Origin: Nansenia antarctica
Taxonomy: Eukaryota > Chordata > Actinopteri > Argentiniformes > Microstomatidae
Reading direction: 5' to 3'
DNA: 64,000 nucleotides
Assembly (NCBI GenBank): GCA_963989245.1
Contig: OZ022345.1
Coordinates: 42,710,986 to 42,774,985 of the forward strand
This document shows, in pieces, positions 21,466-31,441 of the stretch; positions within the stretch are counted from its first letter, which is position 1, and every line of letters starts with the position of its first letter. Made by a program: the position numbers and the translations under genes. The notes beneath the pieces were generated by a model, which saw only the letters and a list, made by a program, of their open reading frames with translations, did no database searches and had not been told where the DNA came from.

Positions 21466-22171
21466 CTTGAGTGAGTAACATGACTGTTTCGATGTGAAAA
21501 GTAATGCTGCATAAGATGACTGCACTTAGCACTGACTGAGACACAAGTACACATTACAGTTCTACTTTATAAAATGCTATACTTGTAAATATGTTTGTCA
21601 ATGTTAATAATATGAGAAAGTACACATTAGTTTTACTTTTGTTTTGATGTGAAAAGTGATGCTGCATAAGATGACTGCACTTAGCACTTACTGAGAAAGT
21701 ACACATTACAGTTCTACTTTATAAAATGCTAATTGTAAATATGTTTGTCAATGTTAATAAGTAAGAATAATAATTAAGTCAGTCAAGTGTCAAAATGTCA
21801 AGAATGTCAGCTAACGTTACTATGAACAAAATGATTTTATCATACATTCCTCCATTCCATCATTCCATGCCTTTATTTTTTTGTGTTGTAATGAAATGAC
21901 ATAATCAAACTTTGAATTGAATTTCAGTTATGTACAATTCTTAAAGCAAGACAGCTGCCTGATATGCTTGATACAGTCTTTTTTTTTTTTTTGCATCAAT
22001 TTTAATGTTGGACCAATGCATTGCATCTAATTAAAATACAGGCAAATAAACGTCATTAAGTTTAAAGTACTATCTTGGCTGTCTTTTTCTCTCAACGCTT
22101 CAATAGGTAGATCTTGCCTTCACCAAGGCCGAGGTCAGGGATCTTGGGCTTAAAAAGGTTGGTGACCACTG
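21466..22171. other. 3' non-coding part of the hAT transposon
   Basis: AT-rich. It holds a diverged direct repeat (about 21,490-21,600 and 21,640-21,760; shared GATGCTGCATAAGATGACTG), a T-run near 21,980 and the right terminal repeat. Confidence 0.6.
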
Positions 22172-22420
22172 ACCTAGAGGATAACGTCACTAACCCCCAT
22201 CACCCAGATACAAGGTTTGAAAGCCTATCTACCTCTAAGTCCTTCAGACCTACCCCAGCACAAATTCCTAAACTATAACTCCATTGATTCCCCAGACACC
22301 ACCACCTCCCCCCAAAAAAAATATGCCAGAAAAAGGACACTGATACCCATTCCCTCCTCCACCGAACTAGGAGGTGGGGATGTTGGAGGTATATCAATGA
22401 CAATAAAGACCATTCATTCA

Positions 22421-22586
22421 TATGATAGTTATATGATGGTTATAGTTATATGATGGTTGTGTGATGGTTGTATGATGGTTATATGATGGTTATATGATGG
22501 TTGTGTGATGGTTATATGATGGTTATATGATGGTTAAATGATGGTTGTGTGATGGTTATATGATGGTTGTGTGATGGTTGTGTGAT
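22421..22586 (+). repeat. 11-bp minisatellite, unit C
   Basis: Same composition and order as in units A and B. Confidence 0.9.
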
Positions 22587-22679
22587 AGTTGTCCTGGCTA
22601 TTGCCTGTCTGAAGCAGAGCGATTCCCTCCCCAGTAGAAGCAGGTGTAGCTGTGTATCGAGGTGTGGCAGTGTGGCACC

Positions 22680-23016
22680 ATGTGGCTGTTGAGAACAACC
22701 TGTGTGATTCTGGTGAAGACTCTCACGCTGACAGGTGAGTAGAACTGTTTACTATTTTACTAAACAATATATTATATCACTGCTACTGCTGCTCACAATC
22801 ACTGCTCATGAATTCACTGCTGTTTGGTTGTGAAATAGACACTAGACATTATGAAACATTACAACATGTAATTCATAACTGTTCAATGTTTCATATTTCC
22901 TAGACATTATTTCTATGATTGTTAGACACAGTATGTCTGATGCTGTAATTGTTCCTCGTGGCTGGAGAACCTGTGTTGATGACAGTCTTGATGTGATATT
23001 AATCCCCATCACCTAG
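22680..23016 (+). CDS. possible two-exon leader, unit C (exons 22680-22734 and 22904-23016)
   Basis: As in unit A with two replacements in the hydrophobic core (ILVKTL). Splice motifs are kept; ends at the same TAG. Confidence 0.35.
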
Positions 23017-24303
23017 AAACGAGTGTCAAAAGCATCTTCAACCTCTCTAAGTCCTTCCGACCTACCCCAGCCCAAATTTCCCTACTCAAAAGGGGCCTCT
23101 CCTTTATCCCCACCCTCGACGTAACCAAGAGGTCTCGCACGCGATTACAAACGGAGGCTCTCTCCTACCACAGGCGTCTAAAATTAATAGCCTTCTTTGA
23201 TAGACCCCGAAAACACAGTAGAGATCCCCCGGTTCCTACCCAAATCCACCTGGGAACCTTCCTACACCCAACTCCCCCATTTACTATCCTGTCTGAGGCA
23301 AGCGGATGACGAAGCCATCTCCTCCATGCCCCTTCTCCAGGAAACCCCCAACCTACTACCAGAAGAAGTCTCAGCCCTCAAATTACTCCAAAATGACCCA
23401 CACATAATCATCAAACCGGCAGATAAAGGCTCAGTGGTCGTCGTTTTGGACAGAGACCAATACATCACTGAAGCCGAAAGACAATTAAATTTACCACAAT
23501 ATTACACAAAACTAGCGGCACCTATCTTCCCCAACACTGCCTTAGAAATCTTTGACATACTGTCAGAATTACACGGCACAGGCCACATTAATGACAAACA
23601 AATACGCTACCTGGCCGGTGAGGTAGATCCACAAGCCAGATGCTTTTACCTCCTCCCTAAAATTCATAAACCCCCTTCCTCGTGGCCTAAGCCCCTTGAG
23701 ATACCAGCGGGCAGACCCATAGTCTCAGACTGCGGCAGCGAGACCTATGGTATTTCAGAATATATTGATCATTTCCTTAACCCCCTAGCTACTCTTCACT
23801 CTAGCTATGTTAAAGACACTTACGACTTCATAGCCAAAGTTAAATCAGCCCAGTTGGGCCCCAATTACCTACTCTTTTCGATGGACGTAGACAGCCTATA
23901 TACTAACATCGAAACTGCACCAGGGTTAGCGGCAGTCCGCAAGTGCCTATTGGAGAATCCGGTAGTGGGTCGACCGGACTTTCAAATCATGAGACTCCTG
24001 GAAATAGCACTTACCAAAAATGACTTCAACTTCAATGGCCAAACCTACTTGCAGATCAAGGGAGTAGCCATGGGCAAAACATTTGCCCCAGCCCTGGCAG
24101 ACATCTATATGGCAGAATGGGAAAGGACCATCCTCCCCCTCTGCCCCCTCAAACCATCTTACTACCTCCGGTACTTAGACGACATCTGGGGCATTTGGCC
24201 TTACTCCAGGGAAGAATTCAAGGAATTCGCTAATATACTAAATTCCCACCACAAATCCATTACCCTCAAACATAGCCTTGATTTAACTCCATTGATTTCC
24301 TAG
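22999..24303 (+). pseudogene. Penelope-like reverse transcriptase, unit C
   Basis: Same as unit B: extra C near 23,192, long frame from 23,197, YLDD followed by DIWGIW, late frameshift ending the frame at 24,303. No endonuclease. Confidence 0.85.
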
Positions 24304-24984
24304 ACACCACAACCTTCAAAGGAAATAATTTCCCCCTAACAGGTAAACTGGATATTAAAGTGTTTTTTAAGGACACTGATACCCATTCCCTCCTCCACCG
24401 AACTAGTTTCCATCCTCCCCACACCTTCAGAGGCCTAGTAAAGTCCCAATTACTTAGATTCCACCGCATCTGCACCCAGCACAGAGACTTTGAGATGGCT
24501 CTTTACCCCCCTCCCCCTCCCCACACACCCAACCAACACCTACCTCCAAAAAGAAGAAAAAAAAAAACTCCCCCTAATGGACATCACCTTCCCCCTCCTA
24601 CCCTAACACCATACAGGGCTTAAAGTTCTCCGGCACGGTGGAACTCCTATAATAGTAAAGTATATATGCATCTACCATACATTTGTATCCATGTCACATG
24701 AATAATGCAACCCTATGTTTCTTTGAACTTTCTACAATACTATAGAATTATAATTTTGTATACTATCAAGATAACTGAGACTACTAACATCTGTTGAATT
24801 AGATTTTTTTTGTAAAAATGTTTATAAGAGTTTAATTGTTTTTGGTTCAATTTGGTTCTACCTTTATCGATAGATATTGTTTGAAAGAAGATTAAATATT
24901 GATATGTCTATATTTCTTTAAAAATGACTTAATATTTCATGTTGTGTCCTATTTTTTTCACATTACTGTCGGCTCTAATTATAA

Positions 24985-25617
24985 GTCCATGCAGGTATCA
25001 GTGAACAACCTCAAAGAAGTAGGACACACAACCCCAGCACCATTACGGATAAGGGCACCCCCACCCCACCTTCCAACCCTAGTCTTACGGCACTCCACAC
25101 CCTACATGACCATTACGGGGATAAAACCTCCTGGACCCTCCACCCCACACATGAGACCATTATCCTGGAGGATTCCAACCTCAGGAGGCTCCCCCAACTC
25201 CAGGATAACAACATTCAGGTGGACACCTACCCAGGCGCCAGACTCGACCACGCTACCGCGATACTCTCAGGGATTCCCCGACCTTGCCCGGAGGTCAAAA
25301 GAGTAATTTTATCATTTGGTCTAAACAACAGAGATAGGAACTCTAGGGAGTTCCTAAAAAAAATCCTTAAAGACATGGTCGCAAAAGCAGAGTCAAAATT
25401 TCCAATGGCCACCATCCTGGTCCCCAAAATTAATTACTCTAACGACTTACCTGAGGACCACAAAATTAGACTGCTTGACCTCAACAACTCCATTGAGGAT
25501 CTCAGCCACATCCCCAAAATCCCTCCACAGGACTTTCACACCTCCCAAGACCTTATCCATTGGACACCCCTTACAGGGGTCAATATTTGGGCTCTCTGGC
25601 GAGGCTTCTTAAACTAG
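24985..25617 (+). CDS. SGNH-like ORF1, unit C
   Basis: Same reading as in unit A except the K to N change upstream of the YPGARLDH block; first ATG at 25,219. Confidence 0.6.
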   Translation, partial: VHAGISEQPQRSRTHNPSTITDKGTPTPPSNPSLTALHTLHDHYGDKTSWTLHPTHETIILEDSNLRRLPQLQDNNIQVDTYPGARLDHATAILSGIPRPCPEVKRVILSFGLNNRDRNSREFLKKILKDMVAKAESKFPMATILVPKINYSNDLPEDHKIRLLDLNNSIEDLSHIPKIPPQDFHTSQDLIHWTPLTGVNIWALWRGFLN

Positions 25618-25884
25618 GGGCCCTTTCTAGCATAGACCTAGAGGATAACGTCACTAACCCCCATCACCCAGATACAAGGTTTGAAAGCCTATCTACCTCT
25701 AAGTCCTTCAGACCTACCCCAGCACAAATTCCTAAACTATAACTCCATTGATTCCCCAGACACCACCACCTCCCCCCAAAAAAAATATGCCAGAAAAAGG
25801 ACACTGATACCCATTCCCTCCTCCACCGAACTAGGAGGTGGGGATGTTGGAGGTATATCAATGACAATAAAGACCATTCATTCA

Positions 25885-26040
25885 TATGATAGTTATATGA
25901 TGGTTATAGTTATATGATGGTTGTGTGATGGTTGTATGATGGTTATATGATGGTTATATGATGGTTATATGATGGTTAAATGATGGTTGTGTGATGGTTG
26001 TGTGATGGTTATATGATGGTTGTGTGATGGTTGTGTGATA
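25885..26040 (+). repeat. 11-bp minisatellite, unit D
   Basis: Same units as the others but one unit shorter and in a slightly different order. Confidence 0.9.
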
Positions 26041-26132
26041 GTTGTCCTGGCTATTGCCTGTCTGAAGCAGAGTGATTCCCTCCCCAGTAGAAGCAGGTGT
26101 AGCTGTGTATCGAGGTGTGGCAGTGTGGCACC

Positions 26133-26577
26133 ATGTGGCTGTTGAGAACAACCTGTGTGATTCTGCTGATGACTCTCACGCTGACAGGTGAGTAGAACTG
26201 TTTACTATTTTACTAAACAATATATTATATCACTGCTACTGCTGCTCACAATCACTGCTCATGAATTCACTGCTGTTTGGTTGTGAAATAGACACTAGAC
26301 ATTATGAAACATTACAACATGTAATTCATAACTGTTCAATGTTTCATATTTCCTAGACATTATTTCTATGATTGTTAGACACAGTATGTCTGATGCTGTA
26401 ATTGTTCCTCGTGGCTGGAGAACCTGTGTTGATGACAGTCTTGATGTGATATTAATCCCCATCACCTACAAACGAGTGTCAAAAGCATCTTCAACCTCTC
26501 TAAGTCCTTCCGACCTACCCCAGCCCAAATTTCCCTACTCAAAAGGGGCCTCTCCTTTATCCCCACCCTCGACGTAA
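26133..26577 (+). CDS. possible two-exon leader, unit D (exons 26133-26187 and 26357-26577)
   Basis: Signal peptide as in unit A. The TAG that ends the second exon in A-C is TAC here (26,467-26,469), so the joined frame continues 36 codons into the RT N-terminal region, in a different frame from the RT, and stops at 26,575-26,577. The spliced product would be about 92 residues. Unrecognised. Confidence 0.35.
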
Positions 26578-27756
26578 CCAAGAGGTCTCGCACGCGATTA
26601 CAAACGGAGGCTCTCTCCTACCACAGGCGTCTAAAATTAATAGCCTTCTTTGATAGACCCCGAAAACACAGTAGAGATCCCCCGGTTCCTACCCAAATCC
26701 ACCTGGGAACCTTCCTACACCCAACTCCCCCATTTACTATCCTGTCTGAGGCAAGCGGATGACGAAGCCATCTCCTCCATGCCCCTTCTCCAGGAAACCC
26801 CCAACCTACTACCAGAAGAAGTCTCAGCCCTCAAATTACTCCAAAATGACCCACACATAATCATCAAACCGGCAGATAAAGGCTCAGTGGTCGTCGTTTT
26901 GGACAGAGACCAATACATCACTGAAGCCGAAAGACAATTAAATTTACCACAATATTACACAAAACTAGCGGCACCTATCTTCCCCAACACTGCCTTAGAA
27001 ATCTTTGACATACTGTCAGAATTACACGGCACAGGCCACATTAATGACAAACAAATACGCTACCTGGCCGGTGAGGTAGATCCACAAGCCAGATGCTTTT
27101 ACCTCCTCCCTAAAATTCATAAACCCCCTTCCTCGTGGCCTAAGCCCCTTGAGATACCAGCGGGCAGACCCATAGTCTCAGACTGCGGCAGCGAGACCTA
27201 TGGTATTTCAGAATATATTGATCATTTCCTTAACCCCCTAGCTACTCTTCACTCTAGCTATGTTAAAGACACTTACGACTTCATAGCCAAAGTTAAATCA
27301 GCCCAGTTGGGCCCCAATTACCTACTCTTTTCGATGGACGTAGACAGCCTATATACTAACATCGAAACTGCACCAGGGTTAGCGGCAGTCCGCAAGTGCC
27401 TATTGGAGAATCCGGTAGTGGGTCGACCGGACTTTCAAATCATGAGACTCCTGGAAATAGCACTTACCAAAAATGACTTCAACTTCAATGGCCAAACCTA
27501 CTTGCAGATCAAGGGAGTAGCCATGGGCAAAACATTTGCCCCAGCCCTGGCAGACATCTATATGGCAGAATGGGAAAGGACCATCCTCCCCCTCTGCCCC
27601 CTCAAACCATCTTACTACCTCCGGTACTTAGACGACATCTGGGGCATTTGGCCTTACTCCAGGGAAGAATTCAAGGAATTCGCTAATATACTAAATTCCC
27701 ACCACAAATCCATTACCCTCAAACATAGCCTTGATTTAACTCCATTGATTTCCTAG
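26452..27756 (+). pseudogene. Penelope-like reverse transcriptase, unit D
   Basis: As in units B and C: extra C near 26,645, long frame from 26,650, YLDD with DIWGIW, same late frameshift with the frame ending at 27,756. No endonuclease. Confidence 0.85.
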
Positions 27757-28437
27757 ACACCACAACCTTCAAAGGAAATAATTTCCCCCTAACAGGTAAA
27801 CTGGATATTAAAGTGTTTTTTAAGGACACTGATACCCATTCCCTCCTCCACCGAACTAGTTTCCATCCTCCCCACACCTTCAGAGGCCTAGTAAAGTCCC
27901 AATTACTTAGATTCCACCGCATCTGCACCCAGCACAGAGACTTTGAGATGGCTCTTTACCCCCCTCCCCCTCCCCACACACCCAACCAACACCTACCTCC
28001 AAAAAGAAGGGAAAAAAAAACTCCCCCTAATGGACATCACCTTCCCCCTCCTACCCTAACACCATACAGGGCTTAAAGTTCTCCGGCACGGTGGAACTCC
28101 TATAATAGTAAAGTATATATGCATCTACCATACATTTGTATCCATGTCACATGAATAATGCAACCCTATGTTTCTTTGAACTTTCTACAATACTATAGAA
28201 TTATAATTTTGTATACTATCAAGATAACTGAGACTACTAACATCTGTTGAATTAGATTTTTTTTGTAAAAATGTTTATAAGAGTTTAATTGTTTTTGGTT
28301 CAATTTGGTTCTACCTTTATCGATAGATATTGTTTGAAAGAAGATGAAATATTGATATGTCTATATTTCTTTAAAAATGACTTAATATTTCATGTTGTGT
28401 CCTATTTTTTTCACATTACTGTCGGCTCTAATTATAA

Positions 28438-29070
28438 GTCCATGCAGGTATCAGTGAACAACCTCAAAGAAGTAGGACACACAACCCCAGCACCATTACG
28501 GATAAGGGCACCCCCACCCCACCTTCCAACCCTAGTCTTACGGCACTCCACACCCTACATGACCATTACGGGGATAAAACCTCCTGGACCCTCCACCCCA
28601 CACATGAGACCATTATCCTGGAGGATTCCAACCTCAGGAGGCTCCCCCAACTCCAGGATAACAAAATTCAGGTGGACACCTACCCAGGCGCCAGACTCGA
28701 CCACGCTACCGCGATACTCTCAGGGATTCCCCGACCTTGCCCGGAGGTCAAAAGAGTAATTTTATCATTTGGTCTAAACAACAGAGATAGGAACTCTAGG
28801 GAGTTCCTAAAAAAAATCCTTAAAGACATGGTCGCAAAAGCAGAGTCAAAATTTCCAATGGCCACCATCCTGGTCCCCAAAATTAATTACTCTAACGACT
28901 TACCTGAGGACCACAAAATTAGACTGCTTGACCTCAACAACTCCATTGAGGATCTCAGCCACATCCCCAAAATCCCTCCACAGGACTTTCACACCTCCCA
29001 AGACCTTATCCATTGGACACCCCTTACAGGGGTCAATATTTGGGCTCTCTGGCGAGGCTTCTTAAACTAG
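28438..29070 (+). CDS. SGNH-like ORF1, unit D
   Basis: Same reading as unit A; first ATG at 28,672. A T to G change in the leader near 28,346 removes a stop and leaves a longer upstream frame in this unit only, but in another phase. Confidence 0.6.
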   Translation, partial: VHAGISEQPQRSRTHNPSTITDKGTPTPPSNPSLTALHTLHDHYGDKTSWTLHPTHETIILEDSNLRRLPQLQDNKIQVDTYPGARLDHATAILSGIPRPCPEVKRVILSFGLNNRDRNSREFLKKILKDMVAKAESKFPMATILVPKINYSNDLPEDHKIRLLDLNNSIEDLSHIPKIPPQDFHTSQDLIHWTPLTGVNIWALWRGFLN

Positions 29071-29395
29071 GGGCCCTTTCTAGCATAGACCTAGAGGATA
29101 ACGTCACTAACCCCCATCACCCAGATACAAGGTTTGAAAGCCTATCTACCTCTAAGTCCTTCAGACCTACCCCAGCACAAATTCCTAAACTATAACTCCA
29201 TTGATTCCCCAGACACCACCACCTCCCCCAAAAAAAAATGCCAGAAAAAGGACACTGATACCCATTCCCTCCTCCACCGAACTAGTTTCCATCCTCCCCA
29301 CACCTTCAGAGGCCTAGTAAAGTCCCAGTTACTTAGATTCCACCACATCTGCACCCAGCACAGAGACTTTGAGATGGCTACCCATACCCTCTAGT

Positions 29396-29615
29396 GGCCA
29401 TAGTAAGGTTGCCCTGGGGTTGGCCATAGTCAGTTAGTCCTGGGGTGGCCATAGTAAGGTTGTCCTGGGGTTGGCCATAGTAAGGTTGTCCTGGGGTTGG
29501 CCATAGTAAGTTAGTCCTGGGGTTGGCCATAGTAAGGTTGTCCAGGGGTTGGCCATAGTAAGTTAGTCCTGGGGTTGGCCATAGTAAGGTTGTCCAGGGG
29601 TTGGCCATAGTAAGG
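29396..29615. repeat. 26-bp minisatellite
   Basis: About eight copies of GGCCATAGTAAGGTTGTCC followed by TGGGGTT, with variants CAGTTAGTCC. Spacers are absent, so this is a plain tandem repeat. Confidence 0.9.
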
Positions 29616-30027
29616 TTGACAAATGAATGACCTCATACTGAATGACCTGCTGTGCCGTGTGGAGCCTGTTGTTCAGAATCGCCACTGCCCACGCGCACAC
29701 CGGTCGTCGCCATGGAGAGCAGCCCAGTGGAGCAGCAGTGAACAGAGGTAGCTAGCGGCGGAGCGACCAGAGAAAGGACACACGGGGAAACCATGGCGAA
29801 AAGATTGCTACTCCATTACCACAAGAGTACTCTGCCTATCAACGCACCGACAGCCACAGTGTTCCTTCTCATCATGTATGGGTTTACATAAGGGAGAAAG
29901 TGAGAGATCGCGGACCGTCGCAGATCGTCTCATCGGGGATTGTCCAGCCAGACGTTTTGGGGGTCTCGGCTAGAACGGATATATTTCTTACGCAAACATT
30001 TACTGGGATTTACTACCGACGTGTGCG
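29616..30027 (+). other. non-coding stretch, possibly the 5' UTR of the glypican-like exon
   Basis: GC-rich with several out-of-frame ATGs and no long frame. It leads without a break into the ATG at 30,028. Confidence 0.35.
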
Positions 30028-30142
30028 ATGTGGAGAATACAAGTGGTGTTGTGGTTGACTTTCTCTGTGCTGCTGTCCTTGTCTGGAGGGGAGATGAAAG
30101 CCCGGAGCTGCAGCGAGGTTAGACAGGCTTACACGACCAAAG
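30028..30142 (+). pseudogene. glypican-like first-exon fragment (signal peptide and mature N-terminus)
   Basis: Glypicans are GPI-anchored heparan-sulphate proteoglycans at the cell surface. From ATG 30,028 the frame gives a signal peptide (MWRIQVVLWLTFSVLLSLSG) followed by KARSCSEVRQAY, which closely matches the start of mature vertebrate glypicans of the GPC1/4/6 type. Homology stops at ...TTKG, exactly where GT follows (30,143), so this may be a spliced exon end or a break. No later glypican exon was seen in the window. The next bases are proline-coding C-rich minisatellite. It may be a transduced or duplicated host exon. Confidence 0.55.
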
Positions 30143-30600
30143 GTCGTTACCCTCCCTCCCCCACCCGGCGACGACCCCCCCTCACCCCTCCCTCCCCCAC
30201 CCGGCGACGACCCCCCCTCCCCCACCACCCGGAGACTCTCTACCGAAACCGTGGAACAATGGACAACCCCCCCCATCCCCCAATCCTCACCCCCCTACCT
30301 GGTCTACACTCTGAGCAAACGCAATGTTATTATGTCGCCCCCCCCCCCCTCCCCCCCGCCTAAATCTACTGGTGTTTTTGTACCCCCCCCCCCACCATGA
30401 CCACACACTGTACATACTTGTTGTTTTGTCCCCCCGCCCGAACTACCCATTGTACATATTATATGTCTGTCCCCCTGCCCGAACTACCCACTGTACATAC
30501 TTTGTGTTTTGTCCCCCGCCCACACCTGTGGTGTATGTCCCCACCTGTCCTACCCGCTGTACATACCTTATGTTTTGTTGTATTGTTCTTCCCATGTTGG
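30143..30600. repeat. C-rich minisatellites
   Basis: Two blocks: CCCCCACCCGGCGACGACC units (about 30,155-30,215), and about four units near 50 bp with CCCGAACTACCCACTGTACA (about 30,370-30,580). The proline-rich reading frames across them are artefacts of composition. Confidence 0.8.
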
Positions 30601-30832
30601 ATGTATGTTTATCTTGTAGATAGTACTAGTTATTTGTCTGTATTATCTTGTAGATAGTACTAGTTTTTTGTCTGTCTTACATGTAACGATTAATTGAGTA
30701 TCAAGGACCCCAATTGAAATAAGCCAGTGGCTTTCTTGGGTTTTTATCCTGTTAGTTGACTTGTATGTAATATGTACTTTCATGTACCTACTTCTGCAAA
30801 TCTTCTAATAAAGTTTTCAATCAATCAATCAA
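30601..30832 (+). mobile_element. 3' end of a non-LTR retrotransposon with (TCAA)n tail
   Basis: A duplicated TATCTTGTAGATAGTACTAG element, then an AATAAAG near 30,809 and a TCAATCAATCAATCAATC tail (30,817-30,834). The family was not determined. No coding part remains. Confidence 0.5.
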
Positions 30833-30942
30833 TCCACATCATATATGTGATGTCATCTTGCACTGACACTTTATCAGCTTGTTGTTAAGAGTCTGGCCTC
30901 TGGGTGTGCAGTAAATACACATCCAGAAGTAAAGGGCACAGT

Positions 30943-30988
<46 letters not shown>

Positions 30989-31393
30989 ACCAAGCTACCA
31001 CCCACGTCCCATTGTTATCCTTGTAGGCCTTTGATAACACCAGTTTGTATAACAATCGAAGTCCAAAACAGACATTCAAGAACATGGATAAGACACATGC
31101 TCTTTATATATTGAAGTGCATTTGCTTTAACCAGTCTGGCAGGAATTAAAGATAATTTCCCCACAAACCCTGTGACAGTGACTCTTATTTTCATGGCCTT
31201 ATTCACTTATTCCTTCCAGCTAGAGTCTGGATCTAGCTAGAGTTATAGTCATGTCAGAGGGAGGGGCTTTTGACACGTGCATGCTGTCTGAGTCAGTCCA
31301 TCCTCTCCATGGGCGTTGGTTAGATGTGGCTACAGGCCCCAAACATTTCCCAAATAAGTTAATAATAATATAAATATAATGATAATAAATAAA
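30833..31393. other. non-coding stretch with CA microsatellite
   Basis: A CA run at about 30,946-30,983 and an AT-rich stretch (31,355-31,393) that ends where Gypsy sequence resumes. No gene seen. Confidence 0.6.
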
Positions 31394-31441
31394 TTCCTCT
31401 GTGCTTTTAACCTGCTGGTGGATATTAAGAACTGTCGCCTG
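31394..31441 (+). repeat. 48-bp direct repeat, right copy
   Basis: Matches 9765-9812. The right-hand neighbour ATCGATGCC is the authentic Gypsy continuation. Confidence 0.85.

Larger units (their letters stand above)
17483..22171 (+). mobile_element. hAT transposon with transposase, host to four further insertions
   Basis: 4689 bp with terminal repeats TAGTGGTCACCAACC and GGTTGGTGACCACTG. The 8-bp target duplication ACCTAGAG is at 17,475-17,482 and 22,172-22,179; the empty site is visible in units C and D. It carries a hAT transposase coding region (17,765-21,465) cut by a retroposon tail, a MITE and a second hAT derivative. A long A-run (about 17,556-17,577) and a TC-run (17,642-17,670) precede the coding part. 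The 5' coding part (BED finger) is missing. Confidence 0.9.
14222..22384 (+). mobile_element. Penelope array unit B, interrupted by a hAT element
   Basis: Same unit as A; 3466 bp once the hAT insertion (17,483-22,171 plus one 8-bp duplication) is removed. Its intron carries three extra bases (ATC) near 14,617 relative to the other units. Confidence 0.85.
22385..25848 (+). mobile_element. Penelope array unit C (uninterrupted)
   Basis: 3464 bp, the best reference copy because nothing is inserted in it. It shows the empty sites of the hAT insertions in A and B. A 25,213 change (AACATTC for AAAATTC) is private to it. Confidence 0.9.
9812..29394 (+). mobile_element. Penelope-like element array, four tandem ~3.46-kb units
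   Basis: Four head-to-tail units start with GGAGGTATATCAATGAC at 9812, 14,222, 22,385 and 25,849. Their lengths without later insertions are 3464, 3466, 3464 and about 3.5 kb. Each unit runs: 11-bp-period minisatellite, possible signal-peptide leader with an intron, RT ORF, T/C-rich spacer, 5' leader and SGNH-like ORF1, and an internally deleted RT remnant ending near CCGAACTAG. The fourth unit instead reads on through more RT sequence to 29,394. No GIY-YIG endonuclease is present. Units differ at only a few positions by eye. Penelope-like elements are known to lie in partial tandem copies. Confidence 0.85.
25849..29394 (+). mobile_element. Penelope array unit D (right end of array)
   Basis: Starts like the others. 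Its closing RT remnant is not cut at CCGAACTAG but reads on through FHPPHTFRGLVKSQLL-type thumb sequence and stops within GAGATGGCTACC at about 29,381. The main RT copies lose RT homology at the same place. A 26-bp minisatellite follows at once. Confidence 0.85.

Noticed and set aside
29396..29615. Regular repeats reminiscent of a CRISPR array (also 9,848-10,013 and 42,052-42,537)
   Set aside because: Repeats abut each other without unique spacers and the genome is eukaryotic; they are minisatellites.
30324..30657. Proline-rich frames near 30.3-30.6 kb
   Set aside because: They are readings of C-rich minisatellite; no start context or homology.
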